Below, one piece after another: positions 6,091 to 12,217 of a DNA stretch of 23,581 nucleotides. Both the position numbers and the translations under genes were made by a program. The first letter of the stretch is position 1, and each line of letters starts with the position of its first letter. The notes below the pieces were generated by a model that had not been told where the DNA came from, made no database searches, and saw only the letters and a list, made by a program, of their open reading frames with translations. The stretch is taken from the IMG/VR virus record IMGVR_UViG_3300037487_001646, positions 1 to 23,581 of that record, one strand, 5' to 3'. This DNA is from a virus.

Positions 6091-6192
6091 AGAGGCTTCG
6101 TGGGTGGGCGGGTGGGACGTACGCAGGTCGGTGTCTCGCGCAGCGTGTATACGACAATTTCCTTAGCCATTGACCCCTTCTTCCACGCAGAG
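6091..6192. repeat. ~102-base direct repeat carrying a G-quadruplex motif, copy A
   Basis: Nearly identical to 6327-6429; only a handful of differences. It begins AGAGGCTTCG, contains the G4 motif, then GTACGCAGGTCGGTGTCTCG, a GTGTATAC segment, and ends GCAGAG. The first ~30 bases recur again at 7556 and 8094-8128. Confidence 0.88.
6102..6116 (+). other. G-quadruplex motif 1
   Basis: Four GGG runs separated by single bases T, C, T. Single-base loops give the most stable parallel quadruplex class. Confidence 0.85.
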
Positions 6193-6211
6193 TGATTCAA
6201 TCACGGGAGTA
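6187..6211. repeat. 25-base direct repeat with palindromic core, copy 2
   Basis: Identical to 4773-4797 and overlapping the end of the copy-A repeat. The palindrome GTGATT-C-AATCAC lies in the middle. Confidence 0.8.
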
Positions 6212-6227
6212 AGATTCTGGGAGGCTA

Positions 6228-6312
6228 GTCAACGCAGGATAATCATAGTTATGTTATTGGCATTCTTTACCACCTGGCCGTTAACATAACGCGCAGATTA
6301 TCGTGCGTTGAC
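6228..6312. repeat. 85-base imperfect inverted repeat (hairpin 2)
   Basis: Outer arms GTCAACGCA / TGCGTTGAC; inward GATAATC / GATTATC and TTATGTTA / TAACATAA also pair, separated by short unpaired bulges, with a ~19-base loop. No coding capacity. It lies between the two G4-bearing direct repeats and has the same total length as the hairpin at 4614-4698. Confidence 0.75.
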
Positions 6313-6326
6313 GGTCGGCTATGCGC

Positions 6327-6429
6327 AGAGGCTCCGTGGGTGGGCGGGTGGGATTGTACGCAGGTCGGTGTCTCGCGCAGCGTGTATACGACAATTTCCT
6401 TAGCCATTGACCCCTTCTTCCAGGCAGAG
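6327..6429. repeat. ~103-base direct repeat carrying a G-quadruplex motif, copy B
   Basis: Second copy of 6091-6192. It ends in GCAGAG exactly at the left edge of the IS element. Confidence 0.88.
6338..6352 (+). other. G-quadruplex motif 2
   Basis: Same 15-base core as motif 1 (GGG runs with T, C, T loops). Confidence 0.85.
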
Positions 6430-7329
6430 TGGCCTGTACCCGTTTGTACGGGTACTTTGTTGCGCGGCTTTCACGACAGTCTGTAACTCGAACTGTGCTG
6501 GTGCCAAATATCCCAACGTCGAGTGCAGCCTGACCCTATTATAGAACACTTCGATGTATTCGAAGATGTCCCTTCTTGCCTCGATTCTGTTTCGATATAT
6601 TCGGTGATGAACTCGCTCGGTTTTGAGAGTCGAGAAGAAGCTCTCAGCTACCGCATTGTCCCAACAATTGCCCTTGCGGCTCATTGAGCATAGCATATTA
6701 TGCAGATTAAGAGCCGCCCGATAGTCATTGCTTGCGTATTGGCTGCCACGGTCCGAATGATGGATCAATCCTGGCCCAGGATTCCGTCGGCCAACAGCCA
6801 TAGATAAAGCGTCCATTACCAGACCACGATCAATCCGTTCACTCATCGACCAGCCCACCACCATACGCGAGTGCAGGTCAATTACTGCGGCCAGATACAG
6901 CCAACCCTCCATTGTCCAGATATAGGTGATATCAGAAACCCACACCTTGTTTGGTCCCGCAGAAAAGAACTCCCGAGCTAGCAGATTCTCAGCCACAGAA
7001 AAACTGTGCTTAGAATCTGTCGTTATTCGATACTTACGCTTACGTTTGGCCTTAATGCCACACTTGCGCATCAGACGCGCCACCCTGTTGAGCGAGCAAC
7101 TCTCACCATCAGCAAGCAATTGGCGATGAATCCGCCGGACACCGTAGGTCCCACCTGCTGCCTCATAAATACATTTGACCTCGTCGATGATGCGGGCATC
7201 GTCAATTTCACGATTACTGGGCCCGCGTCCCGACCAGGCATAGTAGCCACTCGGTGATACATTCAACACACGACAGGCGCTCTCCACATGAAACTCATTA
7301 CAATGATCTTGCACGAAGCCGTATCTCAC
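6400..7329 (-). CDS. IS3-family transposase OrfB (DDE catalytic subunit), 309 aa
   Basis: Catalytic half of an IS3-family transposase, which cuts and rejoins DNA using a DDE triad in an RNase H fold. Visible: N-terminal HTH_21-like region (CRVLNVSPSGYYAW and GTYGVRRIHRQL), first Asp in WVSDITYI, second Asp in HHSDRGSQY, Glu in WDNAVAESFFSTLK, then the usual YNRVRLHSTLGYLAP end. It starts at GTG 7329, overlapping the OrfA stop. A -1 frameshift at the A7G run (7358-7365, minus strand) would fuse OrfA to OrfB, as is normal in this family. Odd: the stop codon lies outside the element, and the last 9 residues are read from the neighbouring phage DNA. Confidence 0.95.
   Translation of the reverse strand: MRYGFVQDHCNEFHVESACRVLNVSPSGYYAWSGRGPSNREIDDARIIDEVKCIYEAAGGTYGVRRIHRQLLADGESCSLNRVARLMRKCGIKAKRKRKYRITTDSKHSFSVAENLLAREFFSAGPNKVWVSDITYIWTMEGWLYLAAVIDLHSRMVVGWSMSERIDRGLVMDALSMAVGRRNPGPGLIHHSDRGSQYASNDYRAALNLHNMLCSMSRKGNCWDNAVAESFFSTLKTERVHHRIYRNRIEARRDIFEYIEVFYNRVRLHSTLGYLAPAQFELQTVVKAAQQSTRTNGYRPLCLEEGVNG
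6430..6462 (+). repeat. IS terminal inverted repeat, left
   Basis: Pairs with 7523-7555; about 25 of 33 positions match, including CCTGTACCCGTTT. Confidence 0.88.
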
Positions 7330-7523
7330 TTCGATTCCTTCGCAAAGAACGCCGTTGCTTTTTTTAGAATGTTACGCTCCTCGCGCAGAACTCTGTTCTC
7401 ACGACGCAGCCGGATCAGTTCTTCGTGCTCATCAGGCGTAAGCGATGTGCCATGGGAGTTTGTCCCAAACTTCTTTATCCAATCATACACAACACTATCG
7501 CTTATACCCAGATCCCTAGCCAC
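7326..7523 (-). pseudogene. IS3-family OrfA, 5'-truncated
   Basis: Remnant of the DNA-binding subunit. The reading frame begins in the middle of the helix-turn-helix (VARDLGISDSVVYDWIKKFG) and continues through the leucine-zipper-like region (LIRLRRENRVLREERNILKK). IS3 OrfA proteins are normally about 90-100 residues and start with a helix before this point. Here the inner edge of the right inverted repeat joins directly to the HTH codons, so roughly the first 30-35 codons and the usual leader are gone. The A7G slippery run (7358-7365) is intact. I infer that the element can no longer make a normal OrfA or OrfAB, although initiation at GTG 7523 cannot be excluded. Confidence 0.82.
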
Positions 7524-7555
7524 AACAAAGTCTCCATGGAAACGGGTACAGGTCA
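7523..7555 (-). repeat. IS terminal inverted repeat, right
   Basis: Inverted match of 6430-6462. Its inner end abuts the truncated orfA. Confidence 0.88.
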
Positions 7556-7565
7556 GAGGCTCCGT

Positions 7566-7580
7566 GGGTGGGCGGGCGGG
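7566..7580 (+). other. G-quadruplex motif 3
   Basis: Four GGG runs with loops T, C, C, immediately right of the IS, in a third partial copy of the repeat. Confidence 0.85.
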
Positions 7581-8113
7581 ATTGTGCCCGGCTCCTGACG
7601 TGTCCTGCGTTTCATATCGTTTTTGCCACCCAGTCTCTTTGCCTTGCCGTCTCTGCTATCACTTTGGTGTGACTAGACGTTGCTGTCTCAGAATCGCATC
7701 CTACGCGGTCATTGAGCGTGGATGATTGTACATCTTCGCAAGTTGCGCAGCAACGAGGCGAAACACTGGTCGTATTTCGTTAAACCTTGGTGTATCGCGC
7801 AGCGTGAATAAGAAAAGCTGGAGCAGAGCGGAAGTCTCCGCATATCATGGGAGGGGCAAGGCGGCATCCTGAGCGAGGAACGAGGCGAAGGGCCGACGGG
7901 GCCGGGGGTAGGGGGGCTGGCCAGCGGAGGAATCGGAGCGGGGAGGCCCCCCGTATTCGCGCGGTGCATCAGCAAAGGGCAATAACAAAGCTATATCGCG
8001 CGCCTTTCGGCGAAGAAGCCCAGCCCGACGGGCGCACAACCGACGAAGGAGGGAAGCCCAGCGGGCAGGGCGACTGAGCCGCCAGTCTTGCGGTCAAGAA
8101 CAAGAGGCTTCGT

Positions 8114-8128
8114 GGGTGGGTGGGTGGG
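8114..8128 (+). other. G-quadruplex motif 4
   Basis: Four GGG runs with T loops. The 20 bases to its left match those left of motif 1 (GTCAAGAACAAGAGGCTTCG). Confidence 0.85.
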
Positions 8129-8208
8129 AAGCACAAAAGTGAGAAGTCTAGTCCAGGACAAACCAAGCCAACAAGTCTAGTCGTCAACAAACAAAGGCTT
8201 GGACCCAA

Positions 8209-8262
8209 GGGCTGCTGGCTGCCCTGCGCGCCGCTCTCCGCGCGCAGGGCAGCCAGCAGCCC
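8209..8262. repeat. perfect GC-rich hairpin 1 with CGCTCTCC loop
   Basis: The arms 8209-8231 and 8240-8262 are perfectly complementary over 23 bp, beginning GGGCTGCTGG and ending CCAGCAGCCC, with an 8-base loop CGCTCTCC. CCAAGGGCTGC precedes the loop on the 5' side, as in hairpin 2. Confidence 0.92.
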
Positions 8263-8346
8263 GAAGGGCGTCAACACCAACTACCAAACAATACCACAAC
8301 GCCCACAAACAACAGTGGGAACAACGAATAGGAGCCAACCAACCAA

Positions 8347-8401
8347 GGGCTGCGGTGCTGCCCCCCGCCCCGCTCTCCGGCGGGGGGCAGCACCGCAGCC
8401 C
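8347..8401. repeat. perfect GC-rich hairpin 2 with the same loop
   Basis: The arms 8347-8369 and 8379-8401 are perfectly complementary over 23 bp, beginning GGGCTGCGGT and ending ACCGCAGCCC. The loop region reads CCGCTCTCC, and both hairpins share CCGCTCTCCG. Stem sequence differs from hairpin 1 in its inner two-thirds, always with both arms changed together. Confidence 0.92.
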
Positions 8402-9028
8402 GCCGGTCTAGTAGCAGCTTGGTCGCCGAAAAACGGGCTTGGTCAACAGTAACAGGCTTGCTGTCTAAAAATAACAGGCTTGCTTCAGATGGCAAGGGAG
8501 GCCGAATCTAACATTGCCCTGCAATAGAAACTCACTGCCGACCGCGCAGTTATCAGTCGAACATCAGCCAAAGCGCTTCGTCTTTCTACGTGCCCACCTG
8601 TTTGCAAACCACGCTGTACACCAGCGGAGTTGCGTAGCAACGGAGCTGTCTGCCGTCTTTCGGTCTAGTACACACACAGGCACGAACGCCTTTGGGCAAG
8701 CAAGTGGTTGTTGCCAGTGAGTGCCGGTCGCTGCCGCGTCATTGCTGTCTGTCTAGTGAATATGTTTGTTTGTTCATTGTTTGTTCATTGTTTGTTCATT
8801 GTTTATTCTTGTTGTTTGTTCTGGTTCTTTGTTCTTGATTGTTGTTGTTGTTGTTATATGTTTGTTTGTTCTTTGTTTGTTCTTTGTTTGTTAATCTTTT
8901 ATTCTTTTGTTTGTTTGTTTGTTGTTGTTAATTTGTTTGTTTCTTTTCTTCTTGTTCCGTGTTTTGTTCTCTCTTTTTTTTTTCCCCTTTATGCCGCCCC
9001 GAGAATTATTGCCATTTCGTTTTGAAAG
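8402..9028. other. gene-free leader region upstream of the late operon
   Basis: No credible gene. The open frame at 8708-9025 encodes only Cys/Phe/Leu/Val-rich sequence because the DNA is a TTTG/TTG repeat. Strand composition switches from AC-rich (about 8150-8345) to GT-rich (about 8755-8965). The heptamer GTCTAGT recurs at 8406, 8663 and 8751 here, and at 8146 and 8175 just upstream. No clear sigma70 promoter was found in front of the terminase genes. Confidence 0.6.
8755..8990. repeat. GT-rich low-complexity tract with tandem 11-mers
   Basis: GTTTGTTCATT is repeated three times exactly (8768-8800), and GTTTGTTCTTT 2.6 times (8864-8892). The rest is irregular TTTG/TTG/TGTT. The tract ends about 40 bases before the small terminase gene. 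Confidence 0.85.
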
Positions 9029-9580
9029 TTGTATGATGTTGTCGTTATGCGCAGGTCAAAGGATTTGGTTTCTCCGATTTTCAAGCGTGCTGAAACTGAG
9101 GTCCGTATGTGGGATGCTCGGATGAAGGATATGTCTGACGTTGAGATATCTGATTTGGTTGGCTTGAGTGTTGGTGTTGTTCGCAGTTCTCTGGCTTCTA
9201 TGCTGCGTCGTATTTCTTCTGAGGGCAATTTAATTGCTCGTAGTTGGGCTGTCCGTGAGACTGTTTTGTTATTTCAGGACATTTACTCACCTGCTGAGGT
9301 TCTGTGGCGTGAGTCTGGTGATCCTCGTTATGCTGAGTTGATGCGTGGTGCATTGTCTGACATTCGCAAGATTTGGGGTGTTGATGCGCCCCAGCGTGTG
9401 CAGACATTGAGTGTTCACGTTGGAGTTATGGACAGTGAGTTGGGGAGGTTAAGTGTCGATGAGCTTAGAATGCTCCGTGGAATGTTCCCGGGTGATTCCG
9501 GCGGGTGTGACGGCGGAGTCGATCCGTCTGGCTCTGGCTTACCGGAGCTTCCCGGATTATTGTCGGTTAGTAACCCCTGA
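9029..9580 (+). CDS. terS: putative terminase small subunit, 183 aa
   Basis: Proposed DNA-recognition subunit of the packaging motor, placed by position directly before the large subunit. An HTH-like segment, DVEISDLVGLSVGVVRSSLA (residues ~37-56), fits the DNA-binding domain of small terminases; the middle is helical and the C-terminus is Gly/Pro/Ser-rich. The start is uncertain: TTG 9029 or ATG 9047, neither with a good ribosome site, which is unusual in this genome. It overlaps the large-subunit gene by more than 100 bases in another frame. Codon use is T/G-rich, continuing the upstream composition. No sequence-level family match is claimed; the call rests on HTH and position. Confidence 0.65.
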   Translation: MYDVVVMRRSKDLVSPIFKRAETEVRMWDARMKDMSDVEISDLVGLSVGVVRSSLASMLRRISSEGNLIARSWAVRETVLLFQDIYSPAEVLWRESGDPRYAELMRGALSDIRKIWGVDAPQRVQTLSVHVGVMDSELGRLSVDELRMLRGMFPGDSGGCDGGVDPSGSGLPELPGLLSVSNP

Positions 9581-10976
9581 CTGGGTAGATGCTCCTCACT
9601 TGGATTATTTGTGCAGTCGTGCGGAGTTGGTTGCGTCTCGTGATATTCGTCGTTTGATTATCAACATTCCCCCTGGTTACGCTAAGTCTTGGATTTTCTC
9701 CCGTTGTTTTTCTTCTTGGTATTTGATGCGTTATCCTGCTCGTGAGTTTATGCTTTTGAGTTACGGTGATGATTTGGCTATTGAGCACAGTTCCGCTGCT
9801 CGGTCGATGTTTAGTATTTTTTCGCCTCTGATTACTGGTGCTGGTATGTCTCGCGATAGCAAAAGCGTAAGCCGTTGGATGGTTGACGTGGGTTCTGGCG
9901 GTCGCGGCGGTGGTATGATGGCTTGTGGGATTGGTTCTTCTGTCACTGGCCGCCGTGCTGATGTGATTGTGGTAGATGACCCGTTCAAGAACTGGGAAGA
10001 GGCTAATTCCGAGGTGGCTCGGGAAAAGGTTTGGGATGCTTACCGGTCTGTGATTCGGAGTCGTTTGCGTCCAAAGGGTTGTATTGTTGTTATCCAGACG
10101 CGCTGGCACAAGGATGACTTGACTGGCCGTTTGTTAGATCACGAGGGTGGTATGAAGTGGGAACACGTAAAGTTACCGGCTCGTGCTTTGGAGAATGATT
10201 TGTTAGGCCGTGATATTGGAACGCCATTATGGCCTGAAATGTATGACGATGCTGAGTTGACTGAGGTTGAGGGTGATATTGGTCCTGTTTTCTGGGCTTG
10301 CGAGTTCCAGCAGGAGCCAGAGGAGCCAAAGGGTCGGTTTTTCAAGTCTGACTGGTTCCGTTATTTTCACACTGACGGCGATTACTTTGTTCTGGGTGCT
10401 GATGTCGGTGACATTCGTTACCACAAAGATGAGTGTGTGATTGTGCAGACGATTGACCCGGCTTCGACTGAGGAGTCTCGGAATGACTTTTTCTGTCAGT
10501 GTGCCTGGGTTTTGTGTCCGTCTGGTGAGATTGGTCTGCTGGCGGTCCAGCGTGAGCATATAGCAACGACTGAGCATATAGATGACATCATATCATTCAA
10601 CGAGAAGTATAGTGCAGCTTGGATTTGCGTAAGCAAGCGGGCTGCTGGGTTGAATCTGTTCCAGCAGTTGGATGATATGGGTTTTGCTCTGGAGGAGATT
10701 GTCGAGGATGTGTCCAAGTTATCACGATCTTTGGTTATCATGCGTAAGTATCGTCGCGGTGAGGTGTATCATTTACGTGATGCTCCGTGGATTTTCGCCA
10801 TTGAATCGGAGTTGAAGTCATTTCCGGGCGGCAAGAATGATGACTTTGTTGACAATGCTTCTGCGATAGGTATACAATCGTCGCAGATAGGCTTATGTGG
10901 TTCTGAGGCGGTCGAAGCATTCGGACAGAGCAGAAAGGGCAGTAGTTATGGGCTGGAATCTGTTTTCATTCGGTAA
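9453..10976 (+). CDS. terL: terminase large subunit (packaging ATPase/nuclease), 507 aa
   Basis: Motor that pumps DNA into the prohead and cuts concatemers. Visible: Walker A PPGYAKS (residues 73-79), Walker B VIVVDDP (171-177), motif III/coupling QTRWHKDD (215-222), and nuclease-domain acidic residues in LGADVGD (D317) and near GGKNDDFVDNAS in the C-terminus, the last being the usual third metal ligand region. Length is typical. The start is GTG 9453 or ATG 9459, after GGGGAGG; the deep overlap with the previous gene is odd but the sequence before Walker A looks genuine. It overlaps the portal gene by 29 bases. Confidence 0.95.
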   Translation: MSMSLECSVECSRVIPAGVTAESIRLALAYRSFPDYCRLVTPDWVDAPHLDYLCSRAELVASRDIRRLIINIPPGYAKSWIFSRCFSSWYLMRYPAREFMLLSYGDDLAIEHSSAARSMFSIFSPLITGAGMSRDSKSVSRWMVDVGSGGRGGGMMACGIGSSVTGRRADVIVVDDPFKNWEEANSEVAREKVWDAYRSVIRSRLRPKGCIVVIQTRWHKDDLTGRLLDHEGGMKWEHVKLPARALENDLLGRDIGTPLWPEMYDDAELTEVEGDIGPVFWACEFQQEPEEPKGRFFKSDWFRYFHTDGDYFVLGADVGDIRYHKDECVIVQTIDPASTEESRNDFFCQCAWVLCPSGEIGLLAVQREHIATTEHIDDIISFNEKYSAAWICVSKRAAGLNLFQQLDDMGFALEEIVEDVSKLSRSLVIMRKYRRGEVYHLRDAPWIFAIESELKSFPGGKNDDFVDNASAIGIQSSQIGLCGSEAVEAFGQSRKGSSYGLESVFIR

Positions 10977-12216
10977 TAGGCTTCCCCGTGAGGATGTTGG
11001 CAGGGATGTAAGTGTTGGCGGTAGTTTATCTGGTTATCAGAATCCTGATGACTTGATTGGCGCAAAGGGTATCGAGGTTTATGACACGATGAGCAGGAAC
11101 GCTCAAGTGTCTGCTTGTCTGTCTATAAAGCGGGCTTCCGTGTTATCCCGTGGTTGGGATGTGGGTGTTGGCGAGAAGTCCAATGGTGTTCGCGAAGAGG
11201 TTGTTGAGTTCTGCAAGTATGTATTCGAGTGGATGGACGGCAGTTTGTTTGGTGTGCTTGAGAATGTCTGTGATGCTCTGGCGAAGGGTTATTCCATACA
11301 GTCTCTTGTATGGGATAACATAGAATCCGGTAAGTTCAAGGGCAATGTTGCCCCCCGCTACATTTATGCAAAGGACCCTGCTGATTGGCAGTTCATCGTA
11401 GATGACTACCGGCACGTCACGGGTTTGCTTCACACTCCGACGAGTGAACGCTTCTCCCGCTCTGGTTTCGTCGTTTTCACTTACCGCGGGATTTACGGGA
11501 ATCCTTACGGGTATTCTGACCTTAGGAATTGTTACCGTAACTGGTGGAGCGTGGATTTTCTGGAGCGGTTCTGGAATATGTATATGGAGAAGTTTGGCGC
11601 ACCAACGGTCAAGGGAACGTATAAGCGGGGCTTATCTGCCGCTGCGAAAGCCACCTTTATGTCTGCGCTGTCTGCTGTGCAATCTAAGTCTGCTCTGGTT
11701 TTCCCCGAAGATATGAAAGTGGAATTGTTGGAAACAATTCGGCAGGGTGAATCTGGATTCCGTCTTGCTACGGAATATCACAACAAGCAGATAGCCAAGT
11801 CTATTCTCAACCAGACTTTGGTGACTGATTCCGGCGGTGGAGTCGGTTCTTTTGCTATGGCGAAGGTGCATTTGGATGTGCTTCGGATGTGTTTGCGTGG
11901 CTTGAAGCAGGATTTGGAAGAAACTGTTGTCAGGGAACAGATTCTTCGCCCTTTGGTCGCTGCAAACTACGGAGCAGATGAGCCGGTCCCGATATTCACT
12001 CTCGGACCATTGGAAGATCGCGAAATCGAACCGCTGTCTCGGGCTGCTGGCAATATTGTCACGGCTGGGATTCTTGACCCTGCTGATCCGTGGTTCCGCG
12101 AGTTCCTTGGAATCTCTGGTGGAGGAAAGTCTCCAGCGAAGCCGGAGGCTGGTCCGACCGTAACTAGGACAAGGGTTGATGGCAATACCAACGATGCAAG
12201 TGTAAAGGTGGGTTGA
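10948..12216 (+). CDS. DUF935 (Mu gp29-like) portal protein, 422 aa
   Basis: Forms the dodecameric ring through which DNA enters and leaves the capsid. The segment around YDTMSRNAQVSACLSIKRAS and the following GWDV, the FGNPYGYSDLR-like region (IYGNPYGYSDLRNCYRNWW) and the KFGAPTVKGTY stretch are characteristic of the Mu gp29/DUF935 family. ATG 10948 is preferred over the longer GTG/ATG reading from 10897 because AAAGGG lies about 8 bases upstream. The C-terminal ~30 residues are Pro/Thr/Lys-rich and probably disordered. Family members are usually 420-520 residues, so this is a compact but complete copy. Confidence 0.92.
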   Translation: MGWNLFSFGNRLPREDVGRDVSVGGSLSGYQNPDDLIGAKGIEVYDTMSRNAQVSACLSIKRASVLSRGWDVGVGEKSNGVREEVVEFCKYVFEWMDGSLFGVLENVCDALAKGYSIQSLVWDNIESGKFKGNVAPRYIYAKDPADWQFIVDDYRHVTGLLHTPTSERFSRSGFVVFTYRGIYGNPYGYSDLRNCYRNWWSVDFLERFWNMYMEKFGAPTVKGTYKRGLSAAAKATFMSALSAVQSKSALVFPEDMKVELLETIRQGESGFRLATEYHNKQIAKSILNQTLVTDSGGGVGSFAMAKVHLDVLRMCLRGLKQDLEETVVREQILRPLVAANYGADEPVPIFTLGPLEDREIEPLSRAAGNIVTAGILDPADPWFREFLGISGGGKSPAKPEAGPTVTRTRVDGNTNDASVKVG

Positions 12217-12217
12217 T

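Larger units (their letters stand above)
5564..6429. other. gene-free region with heptamer repeats, hairpins and long direct repeats
   Basis: No credible gene. The 75-codon open frame at 5968-6195 has no ribosome site and runs through the G-quadruplex repeat. Separate entries describe the CGTTATT repeats, the two ~102-base repeats, the palindromic repeat and the 85-base hairpin found here. Confidence 0.7.
6430..7555 (-). mobile_element. IS3-family insertion sequence, 1126 bp, with GAG target duplication
   Basis: The ends start TG and finish CA. The left terminal repeat (6430-6462) and the right one (7523-7555, inverted) share TG-x-CCTGTACCCGTTT and ACTTTGTTG. The flanks are GAG on both sides (6427-6429 and 7556-7558), the 3-base duplication typical of IS3. 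Removing the element and one GAG rebuilds GCAGAGGCTCCGTGGG, which also occurs intact at 6325-6340, so the insertion is clean. At 1126 bp it is shorter than most IS3 elements because the start of orfA is missing. Confidence 0.93.
7556..8208. other. gene-free GC-rich stretch
   Basis: No credible gene: open frames here lack ribosome sites and conserved features. It contains two G-quadruplex motifs, a G-rich segment near 7895-7920, several short GC hairpins (for example GCCC-GAC-GGGC and GCCC-AGC-GGGC near 8020-8065) and the start of an AC-rich segment after 8150. Confidence 0.6.

Noticed and set aside
5968-6195. 75-codon open frame on the plus strand
   Set aside because: Covers the G4 repeat and palindrome; no ribosome site and the frame is not kept as a gene in the sister repeat copy.
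6228-6312. Integron attC site
   Set aside because: The arms read GTCAAC and GTTGAC and do not fit the RYYYAAC / GTTRRRY core, and there is no integrase or cassette array.
7709-8495. Several overlapping open frames on both strands in the GC-rich region
   Set aside because: They run through perfect hairpins and G4 repeats, lack ribosome sites, and give repetitive Ala/Pro/Arg/Gly sequence.
8708-9025. 105-codon open frame of hydrophobic, Cys/Phe/Leu/Val-rich sequence
   Set aside because: It is the direct translation of the TTTG/TTG low-complexity tract, has no ribosome site and no plausible protein pattern.
4266-9028. CRISPR array
   Set aside because: Repeats are few, of mixed types and spacing, with no regular spacers and no cas genes.
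9567-10577. Thr/His/Pro-rich minus-strand frames opposite terL
   Set aside because: Reverse complements of the T/G-rich codons of the large terminase gene; shadows.
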